Shown piece after piece: positions 11,919 to 17,932 of a DNA stretch of 19,513 nt (its first letter is position 1; each line of letters starts with the position of its first letter). The notes under the pieces were generated by a model. It made no database searches. It worked only from the letters and a program-made list of their open reading frames with translations, and was not told the origin of the DNA. The DNA lies in the NCBI GenBank assembly GCA_036565605.1, contig DATCXV010000019.1, positions 1 to 19,513 on the forward strand, in the 5' to 3' direction. The position numbers and the translations under genes were made by a program. Source of the DNA: UBA6065 sp036565605. GTDB taxonomy: Bacteria > Patescibacteriota > Minisyncoccia > Phycocordibacterales > UBA6065.

Positions 11919-11947
11919 AAAATACTGACCGATCAACGAAATGTCAA
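11919..11947 (-). promoter_or_regulatory. Promoter of the 201-aa orphan gene
   Basis: Minus strand TTGACA (11942-11947, perfect), 17-base spacer, TATTTT (11919-11924). The transcript would begin near 11912, about 13 bases before the ATG at 11899, leaving almost no untranslated leader. It faces away from the glycosylase promoter, whose -10 lies 14 bases beyond the -35 box. Confidence 0.65.
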
Positions 11948-11960
11948 TATTTCCCTGATA

Positions 11961-11966
11961 TATAAT
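11961..11966 (+). promoter_or_regulatory. -10 box of the alkA-type gene, predicted leaderless
   Basis: A perfect TATAAT ends six bases before the ATG at 11973, so the expected transcription start coincides with the A of the start codon. No convincing -35 hexamer is present at 16-18 bases upstream. Confidence 0.55.
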
Positions 11967-11972
11967 GCCACT

Positions 11973-12596
11973 ATGTACAAAAAGGCCTTGACCCATTTCA
12001 AAAAGATAGATCCGAAACTTCATGCCCTGGCCCAGGAGTATGAAATTGCGGATCTGAAGCCGTCCACAGACCTTTTTCGCGATATTGCCTGGACAATCAT
12101 GGGCCAACAGCTTTCAGGCAAGGCAGCCGACACTATTTTCTCCCGGTTCGAAGCACTTTTCACCAGAAAGCTGATTACGCCTCAGGAAATCCTGAAACTT
12201 TCCGACGAAACGATGCGTTCCGCCGGACTGTCTGGCGCAAAGGCTCGCGCCATCCGAAGTCTTGCAGATGCTGTTATGGTAGGCACATTGAATCTGACCC
12301 AACTCCCCTCTCTTTCCGATACAGATGTCACTGAAGAACTCATGAAAGTGAAAGGCATCGGACCGTGGACCGCGGAAATGATCCTTATTTTCTCATTAGG
12401 TCGACCGGACGTCTTTTCTATGGGAGATCTGGCCCTACGCAAAGAAATCATGGCCCTTCATGGTTGGAAAAAGCTGCCCAGCGAAAAGCGCCTTTCCAAT
12501 GTGCTAAAGAGTTGGTCTCCGTACCGCACTTATGCGGCGCGCATCTTGTGGAAAGCGGCCGATGCTAAGAAATCCAAACAGCCTAGAAAACGATAA
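11973..12596 (+). CDS. DNA-3-methyladenine glycosylase II, AlkA/HhH-GPD family
   Basis: Base-excision repair enzyme that removes alkylated purines from DNA. The protein has 207 aa when started at the ATG of 11973. That choice rests on the family-like start YKKALTHFKKIDPKL and on the TATAAT six bases upstream; the 27 codons before it are open but have no likeness to the family. The order is as expected for a short AlkA without the N-terminal beta domain: WTIMGQQLSGKAADTIFSRF (40-59), the helix-hairpin-helix with the glycine/proline turn VKGIGPWTAEM (about 126-136), and the catalytic aspartate D152 in FSMGDLALR. The tail is basic (KKSKQPRKR). It is divergent from the 201-aa orphan gene and ends in a terminator shared with the minus-strand secreted-protein gene. 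Family call is firm; the exact substrate range is not visible. Confidence 0.93.
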   Translation: MYKKALTHFKKIDPKLHALAQEYEIADLKPSTDLFRDIAWTIMGQQLSGKAADTIFSRFEALFTRKLITPQEILKLSDETMRSAGLSGAKARAIRSLADAVMVGTLNLTQLPSLSDTDVTEELMKVKGIGPWTAEMILIFSLGRPDVFSMGDLALRKEIMALHGWKKLPSEKRLSNVLKSWSPYRTYAARILWKAADAKKSKQPRKR

Positions 12597-12623
12597 AAGC
12601 CTGGCGTTCGCCAGGCTTTTATT
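12595..12623. terminator. Bidirectional terminator between the alkA-type gene and the secreted-protein gene
   Basis: Eleven-pair stem AAAAGCCTGGC (12595-12605) and GCCAGGCTTTT (12610-12620) with loop GTTC. The A/T ends give a T tract in both directions. The alkA-type stop codon overlaps the stem foot, and the convergent gene ends 12 bases to the right. Confidence 0.85.
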
Positions 12624-12634
12624 ACATATCAAAC

Positions 12635-13390
12635 CTATATATCAAATCTTGGCCCCTCGATCGGTGAACCGATGAAGATATATGACTTTTTGGCACTGTC
12701 AGACGTGCGGTAACCCGTCAATTCATCGATAACAACTTTGAAATCTCCCTTGGATGGAAGCGAACCGTTAACCAAGAAGGTGATGTCGGTATTAGCCGGA
12801 CGGCCAACCAATGAAATAGAGGTCTTGTCGTTCACTGTCGATACGTCTTTAACCGGCAAGCCGCCCACAGCAACCGAGAAAATAACATCGCCCGAGCGCA
12901 GACGATCAGAAACAATGTGATACACCATGCGGTCGATCTGCCATGCCGAACCGCCATTATCCGAACCAGGCTTGAGCGACATGACAACCTGTCCGTTCTT
13001 CACTTCACGAGGAGCGATAAATTGCGCAGATGTAAATGCCGGATCAAGGGCATAGATCGGGACCTCGACCTGTGATTCAATGACAGAAACCGGAGCGGTC
13101 GGCAATACTTTCGGAGCGACGGCTGGCCGTGCGGACGAAGTAGCGTTCGTCGCAGGAGCAGCAAAACGCTGGATTTGCTGGGTCTGAACCGGCATGACAG
13201 ATTTCACCTCTGCTTCCGAATTCAATTGCGCGTTCATAGGGGCAACCTGCGCCCGAAATGTTGTATCAGCAGGGACTTGAACGGACTCTTCTTTGAACCA
13301 CGACAACGGGTTCCACCAGGCTGCATCAGCCATCTGTGGCGCTATAAACGCCAAAGATACGGCCAAAAAGAGCACTTTTATGTATTTCAT
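12635..13390 (-). CDS. Predicted secreted protein, function unknown
   Basis: Starting at ATG 13388-13390 gives 251 aa and a clean signal peptide: basic start (MKYIKVL), hydrophobic core (LFLAVSLAFIAP) and a likely cleavage after ADA near residue 23. The mature protein opens with AWWNPLSWF. Residues of about 40-110 are rich in Ala, Pro, Gln, Ser and Thr and look like a flexible stalk. The last 145 residues alternate hydrophobic and polar residues, suggesting a beta-sandwich (VVMSLKPGSDNGGSAWQIDR, VIFSVAVGGLPV, DITFLVNGSLPSKGDFKVVI). I do not recognise the domain. A TTG upstream (13408) is in frame but would spoil the signal peptide. The gene is third in a set with a sigma factor and a small membrane protein, and also has its own -10 box. 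It may be a cell-surface protein controlled by that sigma factor (inference). Confidence 0.82.
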   Translation of the reverse strand: MKYIKVLFLAVSLAFIAPQMADAAWWNPLSWFKEESVQVPADTTFRAQVAPMNAQLNSEAEVKSVMPVQTQQIQRFAAPATNATSSARPAVAPKVLPTAPVSVIESQVEVPIYALDPAFTSAQFIAPREVKNGQVVMSLKPGSDNGGSAWQIDRMVYHIVSDRLRSGDVIFSVAVGGLPVKDVSTVNDKTSISLVGRPANTDITFLVNGSLPSKGDFKVVIDELTGYRTSDSAKKSYIFIGSPIEGPRFDI

Positions 13391-13396
13391 GCCTAG

Positions 13397-13402
13397 ATTA
13401 TA
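13397..13402 (-). promoter_or_regulatory. -10 box before the secreted-protein gene, predicted leaderless
   Basis: Minus strand TATAAT (13397-13402) ends six bases before the ATG at 13390, the same spacing as in the alkA-type gene. A weak -35, GTGCCA, lies 17 bases upstream inside the end of the membrane-protein gene. Confidence 0.5.
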
Positions 13403-13404
13403 TC

Positions 13405-13731
13405 TCAAAAACCGGCTTTTGGCACGGGGATATCAACAGTTTGGATACGGACAAATTCGATAAGGCCCTTAATCGTCCACAAGAGAAAGGCGGATCCCGC
13501 AACCAGCGCAAGCTGAACAATCATCTGCGTATGCGCGAACGCAGATGCAAAGAATGCAACGACGGCTTTCAGGTCGAAAACAGCCGGCATATTGGCTATG
13601 ACATGCGATACGGAAACGGTCGACAACACCATGACAACGGCAGCAAGAAGGAATACAAGAGGTACCGCGGCTCGGCGTAGAAGGAAAATCCGATTTACTC
13701 TCTTCATTACTTCGTTCATAACGATAGCCAT
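13405..13731 (-). CDS. Small membrane protein next to the sigma factor, possible anti-sigma factor
   Basis: A 108-aa protein of unknown family. It starts with about 20 residues rich in basic amino acids (MKRVNRIFLLRR), then a strong membrane span (about 21-44, VPLVFLLAAVVMVLSTVSV), a moderately hydrophobic stretch (51-66) and a second span (about 70-92, IVQLALVAGSAFLLW). The C-terminal tail is IEFVRIQTVDIPVPKAGF. The ATG is five bases after the stop of the ECF-like sigma gene, a spacing seen for sigma/anti-sigma pairs. No zinc-binding HxxxCxxC motif is present, and the cytoplasmic part is very small, so an anti-sigma role rests on position alone. ATGs at residues 5 and 9 are other possible starts. 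Confidence 0.75.
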   Translation of the reverse strand: MAIVMNEVMKRVNRIFLLRRAAVPLVFLLAAVVMVLSTVSVSHVIANMPAVFDLKAVVAFFASAFAHTQMIVQLALVAGSAFLLWTIKGLIEFVRIQTVDIPVPKAGF

Positions 13732-13736
13732 ACTGG

Positions 13737-14318
13737 TTAGTACGTTAGATCTTTGCTAATCTTTCGCATTTCTTCGCGAGCACGATGCATGCGAGTCTTC
13801 ACTGCCCCTTCGCTTGTGCCTTCTTGCGCCGCGATCTCTTTGTAATCCTTTCCTGTCGTCACATATAACCGCAGAATACGGGCAAAGGTTTCGGGCAACC
13901 GTGCGAACATCGATTCCAAATAGTCCCGATCCAGCTTCTCTTCGATCGCAGAGCTATCATCTGCTGGTAATGCCGCTTCCAGATCGTCATCCAAAACGGC
14001 AAAAAAGTCTTTCTCACGCTTTATTTTCTTATACCAGTTGAAACAGACATTCATAAGCACTTTATAGGCCCAAGACGAGAATTTCGCCCCGTCAACCGGC
14101 TTGAATCTTTTGCCGTAGAGGTAGATTTTGACAAAGGTATCCTGGACGATGTCGCGGGCGGCTTCGTCATCGTGGATAATGTGCTTGGCTTTGCGCAAAA
14201 AAGCGGCTTCATAACGCTCGACCAGCAATTCGAAAAGGTAAGGGTATTTAAAAGACGCCCAAAGCACCTCTTCGTCCGAGCGGTTTCTGAATTCTTCTTT
14301 ATGCTCCTGAGAGTTCAC
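13737..14318 (-). CDS. ECF-like sigma-70 family RNA polymerase sigma factor
   Basis: An alternative sigma factor of 193 aa when started at GTG 14316-14318. Sigma region 2 is at about 28-98: core-binding segment FELLVERYEAAFLRKAKHII, DDEAARDIVQDTFVKIY, and the -10 reading helix FSSWAYKVLMNVCFNWYKK. An acidic linker follows (about 109-132). Sigma region 4 is at about 133-188, with LPETFARILRLYVTTGKDYK and the helix-turn-helix GTSEGAVKTRMHRAREEM. There is no region 1.1 or region 3, as in ECF (group 4) factors. A TTG at 14336 is in frame but lies upstream of the TATAGT that ends six bases before the GTG. It precedes a small membrane protein by five bases and follows trmD by 41 bases without a clear terminator, so read-through from trmD is possible. 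Confidence 0.92.
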   Translation of the reverse strand: MNSQEHKEEFRNRSDEEVLWASFKYPYLFELLVERYEAAFLRKAKHIIHDDEAARDIVQDTFVKIYLYGKRFKPVDGAKFSSWAYKVLMNVCFNWYKKIKREKDFFAVLDDDLEAALPADDSSAIEEKLDRDYLESMFARLPETFARILRLYVTTGKDYKEIAAQEGTSEGAVKTRMHRAREEMRKISKDLTY

Positions 14319-14324
14319 GCGGTA

Positions 14325-14330
14325 ACTATA
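14325..14330 (-). promoter_or_regulatory. -10 box before the ECF-like sigma gene
   Basis: Minus strand TATAGT (14325-14330), six bases before the GTG start at 14318. No good -35 hexamer is seen, so this call leans on the shared spacing with other genes here. Confidence 0.35.
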
Positions 14331-14359
14331 ACCCAAAAGGCAGCCTGGTGGTTACCTTT

Positions 14360-15004
14360 CTATTGCCTGTTCTTGCGCCATTCGTCGATTTTGGCGTGAT
14401 TACCAGAAAGCAGGATTTTTGGCACACGGTATTTCCTTTTCTTATATTCGACGACTTCCGGCCTGGTATAGACGTCCGGCGAAGCAACTCGCTCTTCTTC
14501 GCGGGAATCGAAATTGCCCAACACGCCCGGAACTTGGCGCGAGACCGAATCCATGACGATCATGGCTGGCAATTCTCCGCCGGTAAGGACAAACGGCCCG
14601 ACCGAAATATCCTCCATCTTGAACATTTTTTTAACACGAGCGTCAATGCCTTCATAGCGACCGCAGACAAAGATAGTGTGATCGTATTTCGCAGCTATCG
14701 TTTTGGCATACGTAGTATCAAACTGTTTTCCAGCTGGCGAGAAGAAAATGATCTTGGTCTTGCCTTTTCCACACGCTTTCTTTGCCTTCTCAATAGCTTT
14801 GGCGACCGGAATAGCCTGGATAACCATGCCTGGACCACCCCCGTATGGTTTCTGATCCACACGGTCCCATTTATCCATGGCAAAATCGCGCGGGTTATAG
14901 AATTTGACCCGGATTTTTTTGTCTTCGATGGCGCGCTTCAAGATCGATTCGCCAAGGTACGAATCGAAAGCGCCCGGAAATAGCGTCACGACGTGAAATG
15001 TCAT
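14360..15004 (-). CDS. trmD: tRNA (guanine-N1)-methyltransferase TrmD, lacking the C-terminal extension
   Basis: Methylates G37 next to the anticodon of certain tRNAs with S-adenosylmethionine, which prevents frameshifting. The start is ATG 15002-15004 (214 aa), giving the standard MTFHVVTLFPG. The frame is open upstream but crosses a terminator. SPOUT-fold motifs are present: RDFAMDKWDRVDQKPYGGGP, IIFFSPAGKQF, CGRYEGIDARV, and the knot SVGPFVLTGGELPAMIVMD. The catalytic-region arginine is in VSRQVPGVLG. After it the segment NFDSREEERVASPDVYTRPE is a few residues shorter than in E. coli and has Glu/Arg where the conserved EDSF would be. The protein stops just after LLSGNHAKIDEWRKNRQ, about 40 residues short of E. 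coli TrmD. It follows khpA in the usual order, but rimM is not between them. Confidence 0.96.
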   Translation of the reverse strand: MTFHVVTLFPGAFDSYLGESILKRAIEDKKIRVKFYNPRDFAMDKWDRVDQKPYGGGPGMVIQAIPVAKAIEKAKKACGKGKTKIIFFSPAGKQFDTTYAKTIAAKYDHTIFVCGRYEGIDARVKKMFKMEDISVGPFVLTGGELPAMIVMDSVSRQVPGVLGNFDSREEERVASPDVYTRPEVVEYKKRKYRVPKILLSGNHAKIDEWRKNRQ

Positions 15005-15011
15005 ACTGTAC

Positions 15012-15039
15012 AGAATACGTTTTTTATGGTTTTTTGCAA
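15012..15039 (-). promoter_or_regulatory. Promoter of trmD, predicted leaderless
   Basis: Minus strand TTGCAA (15034-15039), 16-base spacer, TATTCT (15012-15017), then seven bases to the trmD ATG. It lies directly after the khpA terminator, so trmD needs its own start of transcription. Confidence 0.55.
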
Positions 15040-15057
15040 GAATATTGAATTTCCAAG

Positions 15058-15080
15058 AAAAAACCGGGCTCTCGGCCCGG
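15058..15080 (-). terminator. Intrinsic terminator of khpA
   Basis: Stem CCGGGC (15075-15080 read on minus) and GCCCGG (15064-15069) with a five-base loop, followed on the minus strand by six T. It begins 22 bases after the khpA stop. Confidence 0.85.
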
Positions 15081-15102
15081 CTTTTTCTTTTTGAAACCAA
15101 AT

Positions 15103-15420
15103 TTAGAGATCCAGATCGGCCATCGCTTCGTCCACGGTCTTTGAAGCTTTGCCGTCGCGAGCGCCCGCAGCCGCTGTGGCCGGCTCGGCGATCTTCAAGT
15201 TCACACGAGAATTATTCTTCATACCAACAATACGAAGCAAGGTACGAATCGCTTTGGCAGTATTGCCCTCACGACCAATGATCTTGCCCATGTCAGCCGG
15301 ATTGACGTCGAGCATCAAGAGCACGCCCATTTCATCGACCGTGCGGTTGATCTTTACGTCGTTCGGGTTATCAACAAGCGCTTTCACGATATAGTCCAGA
15401 AACTGCGCGTCTTTTTCCAT
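15103..15420 (-). CDS. khpA: KH-domain RNA-binding protein KhpA (YlqC family)
   Basis: Small single-domain RNA-binding protein; in other bacteria it pairs with KhpB and affects cell division and RNA stability (known of the family). It has 105 aa. The KH fold spans about 4-78, starting FLDYIVKALVDNPNDVKI, with the nucleic-acid-binding GxxG loop as IIGREGNTAKAIRTLL (GREG at 49-52). A tail of about 26 residues (Ala-rich, then acidic, ending MADLDL) goes beyond the usual length of about 76-80. It lies between rpsP and trmD as in many bacteria, but a terminator stands on either side. The ATG has no Shine-Dalgarno box and is preceded by a leader of about 30 bases. Confidence 0.93.
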   Translation of the reverse strand: MEKDAQFLDYIVKALVDNPNDVKINRTVDEMGVLLMLDVNPADMGKIIGREGNTAKAIRTLLRIVGMKNNSRVNLKIAEPATAAAGARDGKASKTVDEAMADLDL

Positions 15421-15459
15421 CGGAAATTTTGTTATTCGGAATTAAGGAAGTACGGCTGC

Positions 15460-15468
15460 ATTATACCA
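15460..15468 (-). promoter_or_regulatory. Extended -10 promoter of khpA
   Basis: Minus strand TGGTATAAT, an extended -10 element with a perfect TATAAT (15460-15465). It lies five bases past the foot of the rpsP terminator. No clear -35 is seen, because that position is taken by the hairpin. Transcription would start near 15453, about 33 bases before the ATG. Confidence 0.55.
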
Positions 15469-15470
15469 CG

Positions 15471-15501
15471 AAAAAGCCGCAGTTATCCACTGCGGCTTTT
15501 T
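15471..15501 (-). terminator. Intrinsic terminator of rpsP
   Basis: Twelve-pair stem AAAAAGCCGCAG (15471-15482) and CTGCGGCTTTTT (15490-15501) around a seven-base loop. The minus strand ends in TTTTT. It starts 17 bases after the rpsP stop. Confidence 0.88.
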
Positions 15502-15518
15502 TATAAAACAAGGCAGAT

Positions 15519-15884
15519 TTACGCCTTCGGAGCCTCTGCTGCCGGAGCCGGTGCAGCTGCTCCGTTTGCCGGAGCCGCACCTTCTGCAGGTTTTACTCCC
15601 TCCTTAACGATCGGCTTCTTCTTGGGAAGCGCGTTCACCTTCTTGCCTGGAATAATCTTTTTGTCGATAAGCCAGTTATGAACAGTATCAGAAAGCTTTG
15701 CACCGTGGCTCATCCAGTGTTTGACGCGGTCTGCCTTGATATCCTTCACATCGTTTACCGGGTCATAGATACCCAAAATCTCGACGAATTTACCCGACTT
15801 GGTCGAGTTTTTGGAATCAGTCAGCACAACGCGGAACGTCGGGACGTTCACGCGGCCAACCCTCTGCAATCGGATCTTCAACAT
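15519..15884 (-). CDS. rpsP: 30S ribosomal protein bS16 with an Ala/Pro-rich tail
   Basis: Structural protein of the small ribosomal subunit. The first 80 residues are bS16: start MLKIRLQRVGRVNVPTFRVV, then SGKFVEILGIYDPVN, and the C-terminal core SHGAKLSDTVHNWL. The protein has 121 aa, about 40 more than in E. coli. The extra part is a basic patch (KKVNALPKKKPIVKEG) followed by a low-complexity Ala/Pro/Glu tail (about 95-121). Such tails are common on ribosomal proteins of some lineages and probably lie on the ribosome surface (inference). It has its own promoter, divergent from rnr, and its own terminator. No Shine-Dalgarno box; the leader is only a few bases. Confidence 0.97.
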   Translation of the reverse strand: MLKIRLQRVGRVNVPTFRVVLTDSKNSTKSGKFVEILGIYDPVNDVKDIKADRVKHWMSHGAKLSDTVHNWLIDKKIIPGKKVNALPKKKPIVKEGVKPAEGAAPANGAAAPAPAAEAPKA

Positions 15885-15889
15885 AGTGG

Positions 15890-15923
15890 GCTAGATACTA
15901 GCAAATCAAGGTAAAATCGTCAA
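15890..15923 (-). promoter_or_regulatory. Promoter of rpsP with a palindrome over the -10 box
   Basis: Minus strand TTGACG (15918-15923), 17-base spacer, TAGTAT (15895-15900), then ten bases to the ATG. The 13-base palindrome GCTAGATACTAGC (15890-15902) covers the -10 box. The -35 box overlaps the proposed rnr -35 on the other strand. Confidence 0.55.
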
Positions 15924-15951
15924 ATAGGGATGGATTTGCTATAGTAAATCC
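15917..15951 (+). promoter_or_regulatory. Promoter of rnr with a 20-base near-palindrome over the -10 box
   Basis: TCGTCA (15917-15922), 17-base spacer, TATAGT (15940-15945), then eight bases to the ATG at 15954. The element at 15932-15951 (GGATTT, GCTATAGT, AAATCC) matches its reverse complement at 18 of 20 positions and is centred on the -10 box. It could be an operator. A transcript starting near 15952 would not contain the hairpin, so a DNA-level role fits better. Confidence 0.45.
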
Positions 15952-15953
15952 CA

Positions 15954-17873
15954 ATGAAGAAAACTATTCTCGGTATCGTAAGCGTTAACAGCAAAGGCGT
16001 CGGATTCATAGAGAATCCGGAAAACAAAGATGCGGAGGATTTCGAAATACTCCCAGAACACCTTCACACCGCCCTTCATAAAGATCAAATCGAGGCGCAA
16101 CCGTTGGGCCGCAAGAGCAAATACGGCAGAGAGCTTGCCGAAGTCACCCGCATCGTCCAGCGCGCCAAGATGCGCTTTACGGGCGCTCTTGAAGACGCCG
16201 GCACGGCCTTTGCTTTGGTTCCGGACGATAAGCGCCTGTACAAAGATATTTTCGTCGCAAAATCGGATGCAGCGGGCGGCGTTGCTGGTGACAAGGTTTA
16301 TGTCGAAATCACCGAATGGGACGAGAAGGTCGGATACCCCAAAGGCCGCGTCCTGGAAGTGATCGGCAAGCATGGCGAACACAACGCCGAAATGCGCGCC
16401 ATCGTATTAGAGCGCGGATTGGCATACGACTTCCCTCCCGAAGTGGTTAAAGAGGCCGAAGAGATCGAAAAGAATAAAGCCATTACAGCTGAAGAGCGAG
16501 AACTGCGCCGCGACTTCAGCGACACACCAACATTTACCATCGACCCGGTCGATGCCAAGGACTTCGATGACGCCATTTCGATAAAATTCCTTGATAACGG
16601 CCTGTACGAAATCGGCGTACATATCGCGGACGTTTCGCATTACGTGCGCGAAGGCACCGCACTTGACCGCGAAGCCCGCGAGCGCGGATTTTCCGTGTAT
16701 CTTGTAGACCGCACTATCCCCATGCTTCCCGAAGTGCTTTCGAACGATGTCTGTTCACTTAATCCTAAAGAAGAAAAACTCACCTTCTCGTCCGTATTTG
16801 TTATGAACGATAAGGGCGAGGTCCTGGAACGCTGGTTCGGCAAGTCCATTATCAATTCCTGGAAGCGCTTCACCTATGAAGGCGCTCAAGATGTGCTTGA
16901 AGGTAAAAGCGAAGAGTTCAAAAAGGAACTTGTGAAGCTGAACGAGATCGCCAAAGAGCTTCGTGCCAAAAAAGAAGCCGCTGGCGCCATCGACTTCGAG
17001 ACCGAAGAAGTGAAATTCGAGCTTGACCGCACTGGCAAGCCGATCCGCGTCTATAAAAAAGTCCGTAAGGATGCGCACAAATTGGTTGAAGAGTTCATGC
17101 TACTTTCAAACCGCGAAGTTGCCCTGCGCATGTACCAAGCCGGACAGAAAAACCGCGGTGCATTCTTGTATCGCATCCACGATATGCCGGTCATGGAAAA
17201 GATCGATAACCTGGCTGTGCTGGTCAAAGCCCTGGGCTATCATCTGCCCGTCGGTAAAAAAGGTGTGGCCGTAAGGGATCTGAAAAACCTCTTCAAACAG
17301 ATCGCTGGTACGACTGAAGAATCGCTTGTAAAGACAGCTGCCATCCGTTCTATGGCCAAAGCCGTCTACTCGACCAAAAACATCGGCCACTATGGTTTGG
17401 CGTTCGAATACTATACACACTTCACATCGCCGATTCGCCGCTATGCCGACCTGATCGTCCATCGCCTTTTGTACCGCGAGCTTTCCGGCGGTCAAATCGC
17501 CGCAGGCGAGGTATCTAAGTATGAAAAGATCGCCGTCGACAATTCTGAAAAGGAAGTCCGCGCTGCCGAAGCCGAGCGCGCTTCGATCAAATACAAGCAG
17601 GTTGAATACATGCAAGATCATATAGGTGAAGTATTCGAAGGCACTATCACCGGCGTTACTGAATGGGGCATGTATGTCGAGGACAAAGAAACCAAATGTG
17701 AAGGTATGATTTCGGTACGTTCTATGACCGACGACATCTATGAATACAACGAAAAGACCTACTCTTTGACTGGCATGAAAACCAAGAAGAAGTATTCCTT
17801 GAGCGACTCGGTGAAATTCAAAGTAGTCGGCGCGGATATGGAGCGCAAGATGCTGAATTACGCGCTGGCATAG
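15954..17873 (+). CDS. rnr: Ribonuclease R (RNB-family 3'-5' exoribonuclease)
   Basis: Degrades structured RNA from the 3' end. The protein has 639 aa, shorter than E. coli RNase R (about 813), because it lacks the N-terminal winged-helix part and the long Lys-rich tail. It starts in an OB/cold-shock domain (GIVSVNSKGVGFIENPE). A second cold-shock-like part is at about 72-150. The RNB catalytic domain begins TIDPVDAKDFDDAIS; D197, D203, D205 and D206 match the metal-binding aspartates. Other RNB signatures are GVHIADVSHYVREGTALDRE, VYLVDRTIPMLPEVLSNDVC, and YTHFTSPIRRYADLIVHRLL. The C-terminal S1 domain is at about 560-638 (VFEGTITGVTEWGMYVEDK). The start is ATG 15954 with a -10 box eight bases upstream and no Shine-Dalgarno box. 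It is divergent from rpsP. Confidence 0.97.
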   Translation: MKKTILGIVSVNSKGVGFIENPENKDAEDFEILPEHLHTALHKDQIEAQPLGRKSKYGRELAEVTRIVQRAKMRFTGALEDAGTAFALVPDDKRLYKDIFVAKSDAAGGVAGDKVYVEITEWDEKVGYPKGRVLEVIGKHGEHNAEMRAIVLERGLAYDFPPEVVKEAEEIEKNKAITAEERELRRDFSDTPTFTIDPVDAKDFDDAISIKFLDNGLYEIGVHIADVSHYVREGTALDREARERGFSVYLVDRTIPMLPEVLSNDVCSLNPKEEKLTFSSVFVMNDKGEVLERWFGKSIINSWKRFTYEGAQDVLEGKSEEFKKELVKLNEIAKELRAKKEAAGAIDFETEEVKFELDRTGKPIRVYKKVRKDAHKLVEEFMLLSNREVALRMYQAGQKNRGAFLYRIHDMPVMEKIDNLAVLVKALGYHLPVGKKGVAVRDLKNLFKQIAGTTEESLVKTAAIRSMAKAVYSTKNIGHYGLAFEYYTHFTSPIRRYADLIVHRLLYRELSGGQIAAGEVSKYEKIAVDNSEKEVRAAEAERASIKYKQVEYMQDHIGEVFEGTITGVTEWGMYVEDKETKCEGMISVRSMTDDIYEYNEKTYSLTGMKTKKKYSLSDSVKFKVVGADMERKMLNYALA

Positions 17874-17884
17874 AATTTTCGCAA

Positions 17885-17922
17885 GAAAAAAGCCGCGGAT
17901 CCGGTGAAGGATTCCGCGGCTT
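17885..17922 (-). terminator. Intrinsic terminator between rnr and the 136-aa gene
   Basis: Long stem AAGCCGCGG(A) (17890-17899) and (T)CCGCGGCTT (17913-17922), extended inward by ATCC/GGAT past one bulge. On the minus strand six T follow; on the + strand the T tract is missing. It therefore mainly ends the minus-strand gene at 17933, and perhaps stabilises the rnr 3' end. Confidence 0.8.
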
Positions 17923-17932
17923 CGTAGATAAC

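Noticed and set aside
11892..11972. Upstream ATG extending the DNA glycosylase by 27 residues
   Set aside because: The extra residues overlap the start of the divergent gene and lie before the TATAAT box; they do not resemble the family.
14319..14359. Possible terminator after trmD (AGGCA pairing with TGCCTTTT)
   Set aside because: The stem is five pairs with a loop of more than 20 bases; it is not convincing, so read-through into the sigma gene remains possible.
15005..15100. Upstream extension of TrmD by 32 residues
   Set aside because: The added codons come from the khpA terminator and the proposed trmD promoter; the MTFHVVTLFPG start is typical of the family.
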